From NCBI RefSeq assembly GCF_000003605.2, contig NW_003137823.1, forward strand, positions 776,044 through 821,786: 45,743 nt of DNA, in the 5' to 3' direction. The first letter of the stretch is position 1. Every line of letters starts with the position of its first letter. Positions 37,001 to 45,446 of the stretch are shown in pieces. A model generated the notes under the pieces. The model was not told the DNA's origin. It did not search any database and saw only the letters and a program-made list of their open reading frames with translations. Made by a program: the position numbers and the translations under genes. Source of the DNA: Saccoglossus kowalevskii (lineage: Eukaryota > Hemichordata > Enteropneusta > Harrimaniidae).

Positions 37001-40000
37001 TTGGGTGGTGTGGGTACATACTTCCATTCAAATGTATCCTTCAATGACATTCACATACATATATTAGTAAGCTGCATAGTTATTATATTCATGCCTTCAT
37101 GATCAGTTCAACACATGTATGAAAAACACATTACACATTTCCAACACATAAACCCAATATACCAGCATTATATGCTTATTATAGTAAAGACTTCACTATC
37201 AACAAGCCATAAGTTAATATCTTATTGAGAGATATTGGTCAAGAACATCATTAATTAAAACAAAATGGCCACCAGTCGGCCACTTTGAATCAGATCCTAG
37301 ACCAATACATCTGTATATCTATGACATGATGTATAATGATTATATAAAATTTTAACATAATCAGTCGATCAAACATGTCAGATATATGGTAATAGAACCA
37401 CACTCATTAAAGCAAAATTGACGCCAGCTGGCCATTTTTAATCTGATCTGAAAAATAAAAAGACAAGCATCAAGGTCCCATAATGTCCAATGTGTGTACC
37501 AAGTTTGAACAAAATCCATTTGTAAACAGCGAAGAAATGCTTGATTTTGATGTACAAAAATGGCCGCCATTCGGCCATTTAGAATCAGATCGTGAAACAA
37601 ATTGATGTGCATATGTATAATATTATGTATAATGTATGTGTGAAGTTTGAATGTAAGCGGTCAAGGCATGAACAAGATACAGGTTCAGACACATACATGC
37701 ATGCACAGATGCACGCACAGAGGTCAATCCATAAGTCTCCATTTTCGGACTGCGTTCGAACAGGGACTAACAAACTAATTGTGTTTCCCCTGTAGAGTTA
37801 ATTATAACAAGGTTACAGTGTACATGTTTGGAATGAAAACATTTCTATGCAGTCAAATAAATCGTAACTCCATCCATACGTATCACTGATGTATCATGTA
37901 TTCGTTTAACCAGTTGTTCATGATTGTGACCATCACCTATTTAGTTTGACTGGATTTTCTTAACCAATGATGTTGCTGATAGTCTCAGAGATTAAATTTC
38001 ATACATGTATATTGAATAAAAAGGTTTCCTGCCATTGGGTAACTTTAACTTCAAACCCACCTAGTTCCACTCAACCAATCAGAATGCTCCATTGCATACC
38101 GTATATACAGTAAATCTCCCGACTCTGAGTCAAATCTCTTTGTGCTCATAAATTGTCCTATGACTTTTTATACCGATCACTTGACATCAAAGCTGAAACA
38201 CTGACCAAGTTGTACTATGCAAAGCAGAAACCATAAAAGATTGATTCAAACTCAGCACTCGCTCAACAGGCAATGTGATAGATATACTGCCCATTGGCTA
38301 TCTGGAACAATGGTGTTAGTCACTGGCTTTCAGACTGTATGTTTTAAGTTAAATCATAATTAAGTTGATCATTATGCAGATCTTGGCAGAGCTTTGTCAC
38401 AAGACGTTCCACGCTGCTGAGGTGCGCATCACTCTACCATGTATTTCTGAGGGCTCTGTGCGAGCTGCTGTGGAACACCGGTCAAAGAGCCGGTGAAAAT
38501 AGCTAAATTCGAGAAAACAACACAAACTCAACTTTGAAGTAATCCTAAACAATTTATATATGTTGCACACACAGGAGTAATCTTGTTACACTGTTCGAGT
38601 CTCAAAGTACCGTTTTCTGAGAGTTTTCTTCCTTTGTATTTTCACTGTGATGGTTGCCAGGCGATGTAAATACCTGAATGTCTGCCCCCCCCCCCAATAT
38701 TGCCCATAAATAAATGCTTGGTGCAAACCCATGCATAGATGTTTTTTTCTTTTACAAAAAACAGCCATTCATATTGACCTTATCACCACCAGACTTACTT
38801 GCCCAAATTTTTCTGCACTTTTTTCTCATATTATTCATTAATTCTGGAAACGAACCCTAATTTTGGAGCCAACAGACAGAATTCAAGTCAATTTTCAGTT
38901 TTTACACAACAAATTTGGCTACTTTTGTTCCAGTCTTCTAAAGGAAAGTGCAGACTATAAACTGGTGGTAAAAAAGTATTAAATCAGGTCTGTTGTTTAT
39001 TTTGGACACCTACATGTGTGCGCCAAGTTGATATTTGATGAGTGGTCATTGAGATGTGTATAACAAGTAAATATTGGCTTATTTATGCATAATAGGCAAT
39101 TATTTTTCGTAGATTTTAAGCAGGAATCAACAAGATATGTTAATTGTACCAGATCACTGACTTACCAAGTTTTGATATTCATAGATATCAATGGGAAAGC
39201 ATCATTCTGTCTAATTATCATGCAAATTAGATACTTGATATACATGGAAGTAATCCAAAACTAATCAAGTCAAGTGGTATTTATCACAATCAACTTACAT
39301 TTCCTCCCATGTATGGTGGCAAGATATCAGCAAGTGTTATTTATCACAATCAACTTACATTTCCTCCCATGTATGGTGGCAAGATATCAGCTCCTACTTG
39401 TTGCTGTATAGTGCTTTTATTTCGCAAGATAACTTTCTTTCTAGCTTCCTCTGATAACCACGACTGGATTATCTTCCACGCAGCTGTCAATCATATTAGA
39501 AATAATTAACATAATCAATCAGGATTGTACATGTATATTCCTTTAAATAAAAATTATCTTTGTTACATCACTCTTAAATAGGATGAGATCACTACTGTAA
39601 AATACTTTACTTTAGGTGGAATTTATTTTCACTGAATGGACTTTTTGGTGTTTTGTTTGGAATTTATTTTCACCAATTTTTGACGAGTTGAATGTAAAAT
39701 ATAGAAAAAAAGGTATTTTCACTGAATTTTATTTTAACTGAATCATTCCTTCAGTGGAAATTAATTCCAAGCGAAAAAAAAAATGTATTTTACAGTACTC
39801 AACTTCAAGTTTTTATTACCCTCAAAAATTTGAATACATTATTAAACTCACCATTCAGAATCCAGGGCAATTCATACACTAGCATAACACCTAAAATACA
39901 ATCAATACACATATTTCAGCTCAGAGTAACACGTTTCCTTATACATTTGAAGCATGGCGATTATTTAACAATAATTATTCCCCTTGCCATGTCTGTGGGG

Positions 40001-43000
40001 AAGTACAAACAAGTTGTAACACAGAACTACATCATTTAATTCTTACCTAACATATTGGGGTAGTAAAATTTGAAACATGTGATTATGAACTTGACCATCT
40101 CCAAATCCTGAAATGCAAACATTTGTAAAATAGATAATCAGCGTACCTCTTATTCAAGCAGGAAATTGCGTGAAATTATGAGAGATGTTGTCTCCGCCAT
40201 AATTGAAATGAGAGGTTACTCGAAGAAAACGATTGAGGGCGTGATTTCATCTCCGATAGTTGGGCCCGATGCGTTTACATGATTTGAGCCATGTCAGGAC
40301 TCAACCCTATCGAAGTACAACCTGAGGGTTTAGTGGAGCCAAACTTGGCCGTTGGGCTCCGATAAAATGCTGTCGTGTGAACATAGCAATTGACTACAAA
40401 GAAATAATTTCTAAAAAAACAAACAGATTTTTATGCTTTATATTGAATCAAGCTTAGTAAGAACTCCTATGTGCTGAGAGTATTGGAAATTTAAGATTTG
40501 CATTTCAAACGAGAAGCTTAGCAACTAATATTTGTCTGCTATTTGCGATGCACAACATGAAAACAGTGCGATTTACATTTATAATACATACAGAAAATAA
40601 ATTTGATTTTTCATCCATGCTTTTTAGTCAAATTAATTATTTAGAGTTCCTCTGTGATAAAATCTAATTAATTCTGCTTTTTAAGATATCGTGAATAGGC
40701 TAATAATAGATAAACAATATGCATGTGTGTAACAACATTAAACTAATCACATCTGTGGACTACCTCAATGAACCATTATACAAATTAATCAATTATTATG
40801 CATAGATTTAGGTCTGTATATTGTTTCAGGGCGCACATGTACAGTTTCATTACAATGTGATGATCAATCCTAACTAAATTAGTGGAAAGCTGAAAAGTAA
40901 ATTATTATGCAAATTAGGTAATTATTATAGATGTATATGAACCTAAAACTAATTAGATCATCACATTATGTTAGAGTGTATATGTAGTTGAAAATTGGCT
41001 AATTATGCAAATTAGGTAATTAATATGCACTGATTTTAACCCAAAACTAATCACTTCTGTGCATTGTCCTAGAACATCTATGTACCAGGATTCATTAAAA
41101 TGGGATTAGTACTTGCGATATCAGTTTAAAAGCTGAAAATTAACTAATTATGCAAATTGGTTGATTAATATGATCACATTTTTACCCAAAAGTAATCAGG
41201 TCTCTGCATTGTTCTAGAAAATCTATGTACCAAGCAAGTTTCATTGAAAATAATGAAGTGATAGTATTTGAAATATCAAAAGCTGAAAATTGATTAATTA
41301 TGCAAATTAGGTAATTAATAATACACATATCTGTCTGTGCATTGTTTTATGTATATATTTAAGTTTCATTGAAATGTGATGATAAGTACCTGAGATATCA
41401 GTGGAAAAGCAGAAAATTGATTAATCATTATGCAGGTTAATTATATGAATGGATTTTTACCCAAAGCTAATTAAATTTGTGTATTAGTCCTGGGCATCTA
41501 TGTACAACGTTTCATCAAAATCCAAAGAATGGCTCTTTAGATATTGGTGGCATAGTCATGAAACAGCTAAAAATCAGCTAATTATCATGCCAATTAGGTT
41601 AATTATATGCATGGATTTTTACCCAAACTAATCAAATCTGTACATTAGTCCAGAGCATCATCTATGTACCAAGTTTCATCAAAATCCAATGAATGGCTCT
41701 TTAGAGCTTGCACACGGCACTCAAAAACCGTCTGTGTTGGCAGTGACCTGCTAGTTTAATATGAACATATGAGTAATTAACACTTCAAATCAAGTGTGTA
41801 AAAATCAAATTAGTTTTTTATGATTTAAATTCTCTTACTGTCACATGCTACTTTGTTCTCATGTTCCTTGTAAACAAAGATGTCTAAAGCTATTATAAAC
41901 ACTTTTAACATTGGTACAGGTTATTATCAACTGGTTAATTGTATGTATTATGCAAATTAGTTTGTATAAATTATGCTAATCCTATGCAAATTAGCACTAG
42001 ATGAAATTTACATACCATATTCTGTAGTCCAGTTTGTGTTGCATCCTGAATGACAGTGACTTTTTCACCTGGATGTTCAATACTTATCTTCTCAAGCCAA
42101 TACACTATTATTTTCTTGGTAAGCAGCTGTTTTTGTGCATCCCCTTTTTTAAACTTTCTTCCTAAAAACCACACTGTTGACAAGAATATGAAAGAATTTA
42201 GCAATGTCATATATACTGATTCATAAGTTAGAAACTTATGAGGTACTCATAATCCTAGTAAAAATTGTCTGAAAATAAATCATTTTAACATTTAACAAAC
42301 ATTTTCAGTTAATATTCTACCAATTTTTCTGTAATTTCTTTGTTAACAATGGTAATATTGTGCAATTAGCTTGATGTCTCAATAAACATTTTTGATAAAA
42401 TACAGTTAATCAACTATGTGGGTTTAATTTTTGTTCAAGTTTGAATTTGCAAAGTTGCATTTCCACTTTGTATTATAAACCACCCCTTGATTATTCTGAT
42501 TAACATGAAAAGTGATAAGTCTGTTGGCATGGCAACCCATCCTCAAATCCGTAGGACACAATGAAAAAAATATTCCAAAATATTCCTAGAACAAAATCAC
42601 ACATAATGTAACCATGCATTAATAAACTCACAGAGGTGGTTGCCACTCAGGTCTTTGCCATGTACATATAATCCACCGATTTCCCATAATTCCAAGGGAA
42701 AGCTATCTTCAGTGATATCTGTTGAAAGATGATACAAATGATAAAATATACAATGGCAGTATGCTATCCTATATACCAGTATTTCTAGAAGTCGCACATA
42801 AAATGTGACGTAGTCTTTCACATTTATAATTCAATTTATGTGTTATTTATGTAAAGCCAAAATATTCAATGCTAAAAAACTGAGGTGATTGAACTTACAC
42901 AATTTTGCATATGTCACTTAAACTTTTTGTCTTAAAGGGCAGCACCACACAATGAGAGTTTTGATCTAGTCACGTTGTGCACAAAATACCGACTTTGACT

Positions 43001-45196
43001 TCTTAGAGTCACTCAGTGTTTTCCTACCATGCCAGGAATTGCCTAGTTTTGTTTTGTGCATGAGTGTTGATATGCACCACAATAAAAGTCATTAATTTTA
43101 GACCAACATCTGGTGCATGTGTGGCACAACAACTACTGTATCCTTTAACCATTTGAGTGCTAAAGTCAACTTGAGACACCATCCACAAAATAGTTCCATT
43201 TATAGTTTGTACCTTTTCAAATGAAATGTTGAGAAAATGTTTAAGTTTTTGATCAAAAATTAGAAGCAATGTCAAATTTTATCGTCTGTTTGGTCAAAAT
43301 TTAAGATTGAATTCAGTGCAAATTACAAAAAATACACCAAAATTTAATGAAAATAAATGTGGCGCTCAAAAGGTTAAAGACCACAGTTAGATTGCTCAAA
43401 AGGTTAAAGGTTAGATTGCTCAAAAGGTTAAAGGTTAGATTGCACACAAATAAAAGTTGTTTAAAGTATTGCAGTAATAAAATCGATGTGAATAGACTTT
43501 AAAGTCACCATTACAATTACACTTTTATTTTGATTTTTCATGAAGAATTTTAAGAATTAAAACTTAAAAACAATGCTGTAATGTTCACAATTTTAATTAC
43601 CCCAGTAAGATGCACAATGATCAGAAGTTTTATAAACAACAAGTTATAATCCCTAGAAAAGATTGATCTAAGCCAGATTTTTCACATACACATAGGTTTA
43701 CAGTGATAACAACTGCAAAGAATTTCCTATTGTACTAACTACATGTACTACAAGATTGCATTACTATTTATATATAATTCAAAACTGTAATATACTGTGG
43801 AATACTTTATTTTTCGCTTGGAATAAATTTTCGCTATTTTCGCTGTAGGAATGATTCAGTGAAAATAAAATCCAGCTAATATACCTTTTTTCCTATATTT
43901 TACATTCAACTTGTCAAGTATCAGTGAAAATAAATTCCATACAAAACACCTAAAAAGTCTATTCAGCGAAAATTAAATCCAGCTAAAATAAAGTATTTTA
44001 CAGTAGATGTGAAACAACATTTATCACGACTGACTCACCGTAAACCCCAAAGTCCTTTCTGAACTTTAAACTGCTATGAATCACTTCAAGAGCAAAATCA
44101 TAGCTTCCTTTTGAATGGAGAAGAAAAAGCTTGACATAGAAGTCATCAGATCGTACTTTTTGTACATCTCTCTGATCATAGGCACCATTGGCAATATCAT
44201 CTTGCGAAAAAAAAAGAAAAGTTAATATCGATATTTCCTTCACATCTCAACATAATTACTGTGTTCATCTAATTGGTTTTATTTATGCATAATTTTTCAG
44301 CAGCATTGACTGTAGCAGATGTCCAATCAACAATACATTTCATAACCGGCTGGTTATTACCTCATACTCTGTCGCATTATATAAAAGATGTATTCTTCTA
44401 CCTGATTTAACACTCTACTCACCGGCGTGTTTCTCTAAAAATTCATTTCTCAGTTCTTGAAACCTTGCCGTGTATGCCTAGAAGAAGTAATAAATACAAG
44501 TGGAATGATGTTACCATGGCTAAGACATTCTGATTTGACATTTTTCATTTTTGAAGTAGAGTTTCAAAAATGTAAATTTTTAAGAAGTACCTCTCAAGAT
44601 TGAATGTGGTTCCAAACATGTCTAATATGACTGAAACGCCAAACTTTAAAATTTTCTCAGCTTGAATTTTTTTATTTTATCATAGTCTGGTCCTTTAAAG
44701 GGCAAGTCAGTTGGAATTTACGGTAGAATCGTGTATATAAACTGCCGCCACCATTTTTGTTTTGTTTCAACCTAAATACATGTATATTAAATAAATTTAC
44801 AAAACTGCTAACTTAAATATTCGCCAGAACTCGCAATAACAATTTTGATCACGATTCAGAATATCTTTCCGACATTCCTTAATATTATACTGTTAATTCA
44901 ATTAATATAAAAAAATAGAAAACAATAGAATATAGTTAACCCTCACTGGTGCTGACAAAAATATTAAAAAAGCGACAGCCTCTCCAACTCACAACAAACC
45001 ATTAATTATCGTGGTTATTTTATCCGTACAAGTTATATTAGTGCTCGCTACCCAAACTATTACCAGTTGACATCATAACTGTTTCGCAGTTTGTAAAATC
45101 ACCAATCGCGATAATAAAATCACCATATAATCAATGAATAAACAAGAGCAAGTAATTTGTCTGTTTACGAATATTTCTCACCTCCGTTTCCGCCAT
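27778..45196 (-). CDS. MOSPD2: MOSPD2, complete 16-exon gene (584 residues)
   Basis: MOSPD2 is an ER-anchored membrane-contact-site tether. Its MSP domain binds FFAT motifs, as in VAP proteins, and its CRAL-TRIO domain binds membranes or lipid. Joining sixteen minus-strand exons gives 1755 nt with all phases matching: N-terminal helix (residues 1 to about 75), CRAL-TRIO (about 85-235, ending LPPYMGGN), acidic linker with EIFDEDETEIESTEDGE (about 250-360), MSP domain (about 360-470, with VAFKVKTTAPEVFRVKPSAG), coiled-coil (about 487-520) and one membrane span (about 526-547, KFFFVSGFILFMCAIYYYL). The start ATGGCGGAA has a good context (AAAATGG), and MAE also begins the vertebrate protein. The human protein is 518 residues; this one has a longer tail after the membrane span. 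It converges on KIDINS220. Introns carry many inserted repeats, but no exon is broken. Very sure of the family. Confidence 0.95.
28018..28695 (-). other. MOSPD2 intron 15
   Basis: AT-rich with canonical borders. No repeat or second gene recognised. Confidence 0.8.
28696..28801 (-). CDS. MOSPD2: MOSPD2 exon 15 (coiled-coil)
   Basis: Acceptor TTCCATACAG, donor AAG|GTGAAT, ends phase 0. Encodes LRCSFRVVPIDNKIAMKKQT EVETLQQQVTKLSSK. LRC continues the MSP end; the second half is heptad-like. Confidence 0.92.
28834..29095. promoter_or_regulatory. Three CTCF-like motifs in MOSPD2 intron 14
   Basis: GCCCTCTAGTTGTGAATT (28834), GCGCCCTCTAGTGAT (29032) and GTGCCCTCTAGTGGCG (29081) share the GCCCTCTAGTGG core, the reverse complement of the CTCF consensus CC(A/G)(C/G)(C/T)AG(A/G)(G/T)GGC(A/G)(C/G). 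The third matches all 14 consensus positions by eye, the second 13. Surrounding bases are also alike (AATAGATG), so the copies may come from local duplication or a repeat family. Binding is inference. Confidence 0.4.
29235..29364 (-). CDS. MOSPD2: MOSPD2 exon 14 (MSP domain, last part)
   Basis: Acceptor TTTTTCACAG, donor CACAG|GTAATC. Encodes HEYTVRREKFLILSTQVQNS and on to ELQSLWKKIPSSSMVEHR. The last part closely matches human ELTQFWKEVPRNKVMEHR. Confidence 0.95.
29770..30078 (+). mobile_element. TIR family C element, degenerate copy in MOSPD2 intron 13
   Basis: It shares CTTTGAAGTAATCCTGAACA, CTTGTTACACTGTTCAGG, GAGTCTCAA and GATGGTTGCCAGG with the copy at 18461-18787. The left end is decayed; the right end reads CTGCCCCAAGAGTA. 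It lies about 45 bases from exon 13. Confidence 0.6.
30102..30116. repeat. GT/CA microsatellite at the exon 13 donor
   Basis: Seven GT repeats on the plus strand read as CA repeats on the MOSPD2 sense strand, starting about five bases inside intron 13 (CAG|GTAAAACACACA). Confidence 0.9.
30122..30218 (-). CDS. MOSPD2: MOSPD2 exon 13 (MSP domain core)
   Basis: Acceptor TTGTTTTCAG, donor TCAG|GTAAAA. Encodes VKTTAPEVFRVKPSAGTIAP GKSNDVHVSLQS. The KTTAP..(F/Y).V.P..G signature is the FFAT-binding core shared by VAP and MOSPD2. The donor is followed at once by a CA repeat. Confidence 0.96.
30448..30547 (-). CDS. MOSPD2: MOSPD2 exon 12 (MSP domain, first part)
   Basis: Acceptor TTGATCACAG, donor AAG|GTTTGT (weak at +3). 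Encodes PAEDLEFIATEHNKEAHSVI SLCNNTQGLVAFK. It matches the MSP start SPAEELYF and the VAP-type TNVT..VAFKV core. Confidence 0.94.
31240..32495. mobile_element. 1.26-kb inverted-repeat DNA transposon-like insertion
   Basis: Left end GGTTACTAAAAGAGACGATT AGGAAA (from about 31243) and right end, read inward on the other strand, GGTTACTAAAAAAGACGGTT AGGAAA are inverted repeats. A second inverted pair, GGATGCGTGTCGCG (31309-31322) and CGCGACACGCATCC (32434-32447), lies inside. TGAATACAT flanks both sides (about 31231-31239 and 32496-32504), a 9-bp target duplication, or 8 bp if the T is by chance. Removing it restores continuous family A sequence. The interior has only short frames (for example 32133-32423, with NENAIHDRQMCNEFKLSDRF), so it looks non-autonomous or decayed. 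Confidence 0.65.
32858..33735. mobile_element. Second insertion in repeat A, with GGGTGGGCGCTT ends
   Basis: Family A sequence is interrupted after CAGGATTTTTTAGG and resumes near GTACCAAGTTTGAAC. The insert carries AGGGGTGGGCGCTTACCCGA on the left and GGGGTGGGCGCTTTGCC, then GGGTGGGCGCTTCACCGGGC, then GCGGTCGAGTACGGTA on the right. Such GGGCGCTT/GAGTACGGTA subterminal blocks occur in DNA transposon termini, but here the copies are direct, so the type is unclear. It also carries a CpG-richer block with a possible decayed coding piece (33079-33261). Confidence 0.45.
33079..33190 (-). pseudogene. Possible decayed first-exon remnant inside a transposon insertion
   Basis: On the minus strand an ATGGCGGAA start (about 33201) opens MAESALHREFAYDPTHSS, and a second frame reads VRSDTFVSGDNDEDLDF to a stop at 33079. 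Two overlapping plausible fragments in different frames suggest an old coding exon with a frameshift. I do not recognise the protein. It may be the transposon's own coding start. Weak call. Confidence 0.2.
34061..34829. repeat. 38-bp minisatellite, 20 copies, in MOSPD2 intron 11
   Basis: The unit is CCATGACAAAATCCACACAG ACACTGTCCCAATGGTTA. Twenty complete units and a partial one are present. Two units (34289 and 34781) carry the same variant CCATGAAAAAAACCACAGAC and are 36 bp long. Their identical form, 492 bp apart, suggests that a block of about 13 units was duplicated. The first two units (CAGACAGGTACTG) are the most diverged. Confidence 0.94.
35017..35105 (-). CDS. MOSPD2: MOSPD2 exon 11 (linker before MSP domain)
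   Basis: Acceptor TTTTTTTGCAG, donor ATAAG|GTAAAT. Encodes ALNHHIASPLKTRRSKRVGD SAKGAHLTI and two bases of Ser. It corresponds to the human stretch just before SPAEEL. Confidence 0.87.
35106..36021 (-). other. MOSPD2 intron 10
   Basis: Mostly AT-rich. It contains the family D element (35779-35993), which ends 28 bases from exon 10. Confidence 0.8.
35779..35993. mobile_element. TIR family D element (MITE-like), copy 1
   Basis: Inverted ends CCTTTTCACCACCAG and CTGGTGGTAAAAAGG; TA precedes the left end and TTA follows the right. Shared interior landmarks with copy 2 (38778-38976): TCTGCACTTTTTT, CCCTAATTTT.GAGCCAA and TTCAGTTTTTAC. No coding capacity. Confidence 0.68.
36022..36120 (-). CDS. 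MOSPD2: MOSPD2 exon 10 (linker)
   Basis: Acceptor CTATTTCAG, donor GAA|GTGAGT, 33 codons in phase 0. Encodes VHFAEDSERPPIVKSQSADN and a Ser-rich end. The sequence is not conserved, but splice sites and phase fit. It could be a skippable exon, since 99 nt is a multiple of three. Confidence 0.82.
36290..36433. mobile_element. TIR family B element, truncated copy in MOSPD2 intron 9
   Basis: Right end ATTTTACAGTA (36423-36433) and the interior GTTGAATAT.TAATCATAGAG AAAAAGGTAT and TTTTATTTTCACTGAATCAT match the better copy at 39593-39797. The left end is decayed. Confidence 0.55.
36847..37038 (-). CDS. MOSPD2: MOSPD2 exon 9 (acidic linker)
   Basis: Acceptor TGTCATTGAAG (weak AAG form), donor AGG|GTGAGT, phase 0 on both sides. 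Encodes DTFEWKYVPTPPKEYQEMME, then an acidic stretch ending TVRRR. The start aligns with human DPFKYSYPP directly after the MGG motif. Confidence 0.88.
37195..37770 (-). repeat. Dispersed repeat family A, copy 3
   Basis: Two units with AAAATGGCCACCAGTCGGCC and AAAATGGCCGCCATTCGGCC cores, the shared GTACCAAGTTTGAACAAAAT CC block, and the terminal CGGACTGCGTTCGAACAGGG ACTAA. Uninterrupted, so it serves as the reference for the broken copy 2. Confidence 0.65.
38378..38696 (+). mobile_element. TIR family C element in MOSPD2 intron 8
   Basis: Shares TCACAAGACGTTCCACGCTG, CACCGGTCAAAGAGCCGGTG, TTTGAAGTAATCCT and TGTGATGGTTGCCAGG with the copy at 18461-18787. The right TIR is replaced by a poly-C run. 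Confidence 0.65.
38778..38976. mobile_element. TIR family D element, copy 2
   Basis: Ends CCTTATCACCACCAG and CTGGTGGTAAAAAAG are inverted repeats. The interior matches copy 1 at 35779-35993 along its length. Confidence 0.65.
39271..39390. repeat. 60-bp tandem duplication across the MOSPD2 exon 8 donor
   Basis: 39271-39330 and 39331-39390 differ at one base only (CAAGTGGTAT versus CAAGTGTTAT). Each copy holds the last 32 coding bases of exon 8, the GTAAGT donor and 28 intron bases, so two identical donors lie 60 bp apart. Confidence 0.95.
39359..39483 (-). CDS. MOSPD2: MOSPD2 exon 8 (end of CRAL-TRIO), duplicated 3' boundary
   Basis: Acceptor GATTGACAG, donor GGAAAT|GTAAGT at 39358. Encodes AWKIIQSWLSEEARKKVILR, then NKSTIQQQVGADILPPYMGG N. 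The 3' part of the exon with its donor lies in a 60-bp tandem duplication (39271-39330 and 39331-39390). Use of the second donor near 39298 would bring in an immediate TGA, so the donor at 39358 must be the productive one. Confidence 0.94.
39593..39797. mobile_element. TIR family B element in MOSPD2 intron 7
   Basis: Ends TACTGTAAAATAC and GTATTTTACAGTA. It fills most of the 368-bp intron between exons 7 and 8. Internal palindromic TTTATTTTCACTGAAT blocks. Confidence 0.72.
39852..39890 (-). CDS. MOSPD2: MOSPD2 exon 7 (39-nt small exon)
   Basis: Acceptor GTATTTTAG, donor AATG|GTGAGT. Encodes VMLVYELPWILN with split codons on both sides, matching human IVIFDMPWLMN. Too short for ORF-based gene finding but required for the frame. 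Confidence 0.92.
40047..40107 (-). CDS. MOSPD2: MOSPD2 exon 6 (CRAL-TRIO)
   Basis: Acceptor GCATTTCAG, donor TTAG|GTAAGA. Encodes DLEMVKFIITCFKFYYPNML, matching human DFVRFIINCFKVYYPKYL. Confidence 0.93.
40108..42015 (-). other. MOSPD2 intron 5 (1.9 kb)
   Basis: Half of it is the octamer-containing tandem array (40715-41730). A GC-richer patch at about 40180-40390 (with TTGGGCCCGATGCG and GGCCGTTGGGCTCCGAT) may be another decayed transposon. Confidence 0.75.
40715..41730. repeat. Diverged tandem array of about 130-150 bp units carrying ATGCAAAT
   Basis: Units share AATTATGCAAATTAGGTAAT, TTTTACCCAAA.CTAATCA, CTATGTACCAAGTTTCAT and AAAAGCTGAAAATTGATTAA. About seven units are visible, with octamer-like cores near 40905, 41005, 41149, 41297, 41427 and 41586. 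Copies are much diverged, so the array is old. Borders are approximate. Confidence 0.65.
42016..42173 (-). CDS. MOSPD2: MOSPD2 exon 5 (CRAL-TRIO)
   Basis: Acceptor TTGTCAACAG, donor ATG|GTATGT, phase 0. Encodes WFLGRKFKKG to VTVIQDATQTGLQNM, the strand-and-loop part of CRAL-TRIO. Confidence 0.94.
42632..42718 (-). CDS. MOSPD2: MOSPD2 exon 4 (start of CRAL-TRIO)
   Basis: Acceptor CTTTCAACAG, donor CTCT|GTGAGT. Encodes ITEDSFPLELWEIGGLYVHG KDLSGNHL, matching the human LLEIGVIYLHGYDKEGNKL segment. Confidence 0.94.
43149..43373. mobile_element. TTAA-flanked inverted-repeat element (225 bp)
   Basis: TTAA|CCATTTGAGTGC on the left and GCGCTCAAAAGG|TTAA on the right: inverted ends of about 12 bp with two mismatches and a TTAA target duplication, as for piggyBac- or Kolobok-like non-autonomous elements. 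No coding frame. Confidence 0.6.
43386..43441. repeat. 24-bp short tandem repeat
   Basis: TTAGATTGCTCAAAAGGTTA AAGG, two copies plus a partial third. It repeats the terminal motif of the adjacent TTAA element (CTCAAAAGGTTAAAG). Confidence 0.85.
43793..44005. mobile_element. TIR family B element in MOSPD2 intron 3
   Basis: Ends TACTGTGGAATAC and GTATTTTACAGTA. The interior has mirrored TTTTCGCT / AGCGAAAA and TTCAGTGAAAATAAA blocks. It ends 33 bases from the exon 3 donor. Confidence 0.7.
44039..44200 (-). CDS. MOSPD2: MOSPD2 exon 3 (N-terminal helical region)
   Basis: Acceptor TTTTCGCAAG, donor TACG|GTGAGT. Encodes DDIANGAYDQRDVQKV onward to FRKDFGVY. It aligns with the human YDARDVER...QWRKE region. 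Confidence 0.93.
44423..44477 (-). CDS. MOSPD2: MOSPD2 exon 2
   Basis: Acceptor CTTCTTCTAG, donor GCCG|GTGAGT. Encodes AYTARFQELRNEFLEKHA and the first base of the next codon. Confidence 0.9.
44478..45181 (-). other. MOSPD2 intron 1
   Basis: AT-rich, 704 bp, with CTAG acceptor and GTGAGA donor. No repeat recognised. Confidence 0.75.
45182..45196 (-). CDS. MOSPD2: MOSPD2 exon 1 (coding part)
   Basis: Encodes MAETE and ends in phase 0 at donor GAG|GTGAGA. The 5' UTR lies above 45196; its extent is unknown. Confidence 0.8.
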
Positions 45197-45320
45197 TTTA
45201 CATGTTACCTATACGATATAGGTCGTCGGCAGGGGGCGCTCATTTAATTAATCACCTGATTTGAGGTCACGACTTCCAGCATGAGAGTCGCGGGAAATTT
45301 CATTGTTTCCAAAGATGATA
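45197..45320 (-). promoter_or_regulatory. Candidate MOSPD2 promoter region
   Basis: Richer in C, G and CpG than its surroundings. It holds a CTCF-like GGCAGGGGGCGCT (45228-45240, 13 of 14 consensus positions by eye), a nuclear-receptor half-site AGGTCA near 45266 and GCGGGAAA (45290), an E2F-type word. No clear TATA box at a useful distance. The transcription start is not known; this is inference from position and composition. Confidence 0.4.
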
Positions 45321-45446
45321 AGTAATATAAGCCTGGATGAAAATAAGCTAGTCCGATTTTTACATTTTCAGGTAACGTAAAACGGTGATGTTTGATTTCC
45401 TTCGTGTTATCATTTTACGTGGTTAGATCGACTTGCTTTCTAATAA

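Larger units (their letters stand above)
37039..39358 (-). other. MOSPD2 intron 8 (2.3 kb, repeat-filled)
   Basis: Contains family A copy 3, family C and D elements, an 11-base poly-C run (38685-38695) and one half of the 60-bp duplication next to exon 8. Confidence 0.8.
42719..44038 (-). other. MOSPD2 intron 3
   Basis: Contains a TTAA-flanked element (43149-43373), a short tandem repeat (43386-43441) and a family B element (43793-44005). Confidence 0.8.

Noticed and set aside
39309..39509. 66-codon plus-strand frame MYGGKISASVIYHNQ
   Set aside because: It is antisense to MOSPD2 exon 8 and its duplicated boundary; the repetition comes from the 60-bp duplication.
40180..40390. GC-richer patch in MOSPD2 intron 5 that might be an exon or a hAT-like element
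   Set aside because: No open frame with usable splice sites, and I could not find matching ends or a second copy in the window.
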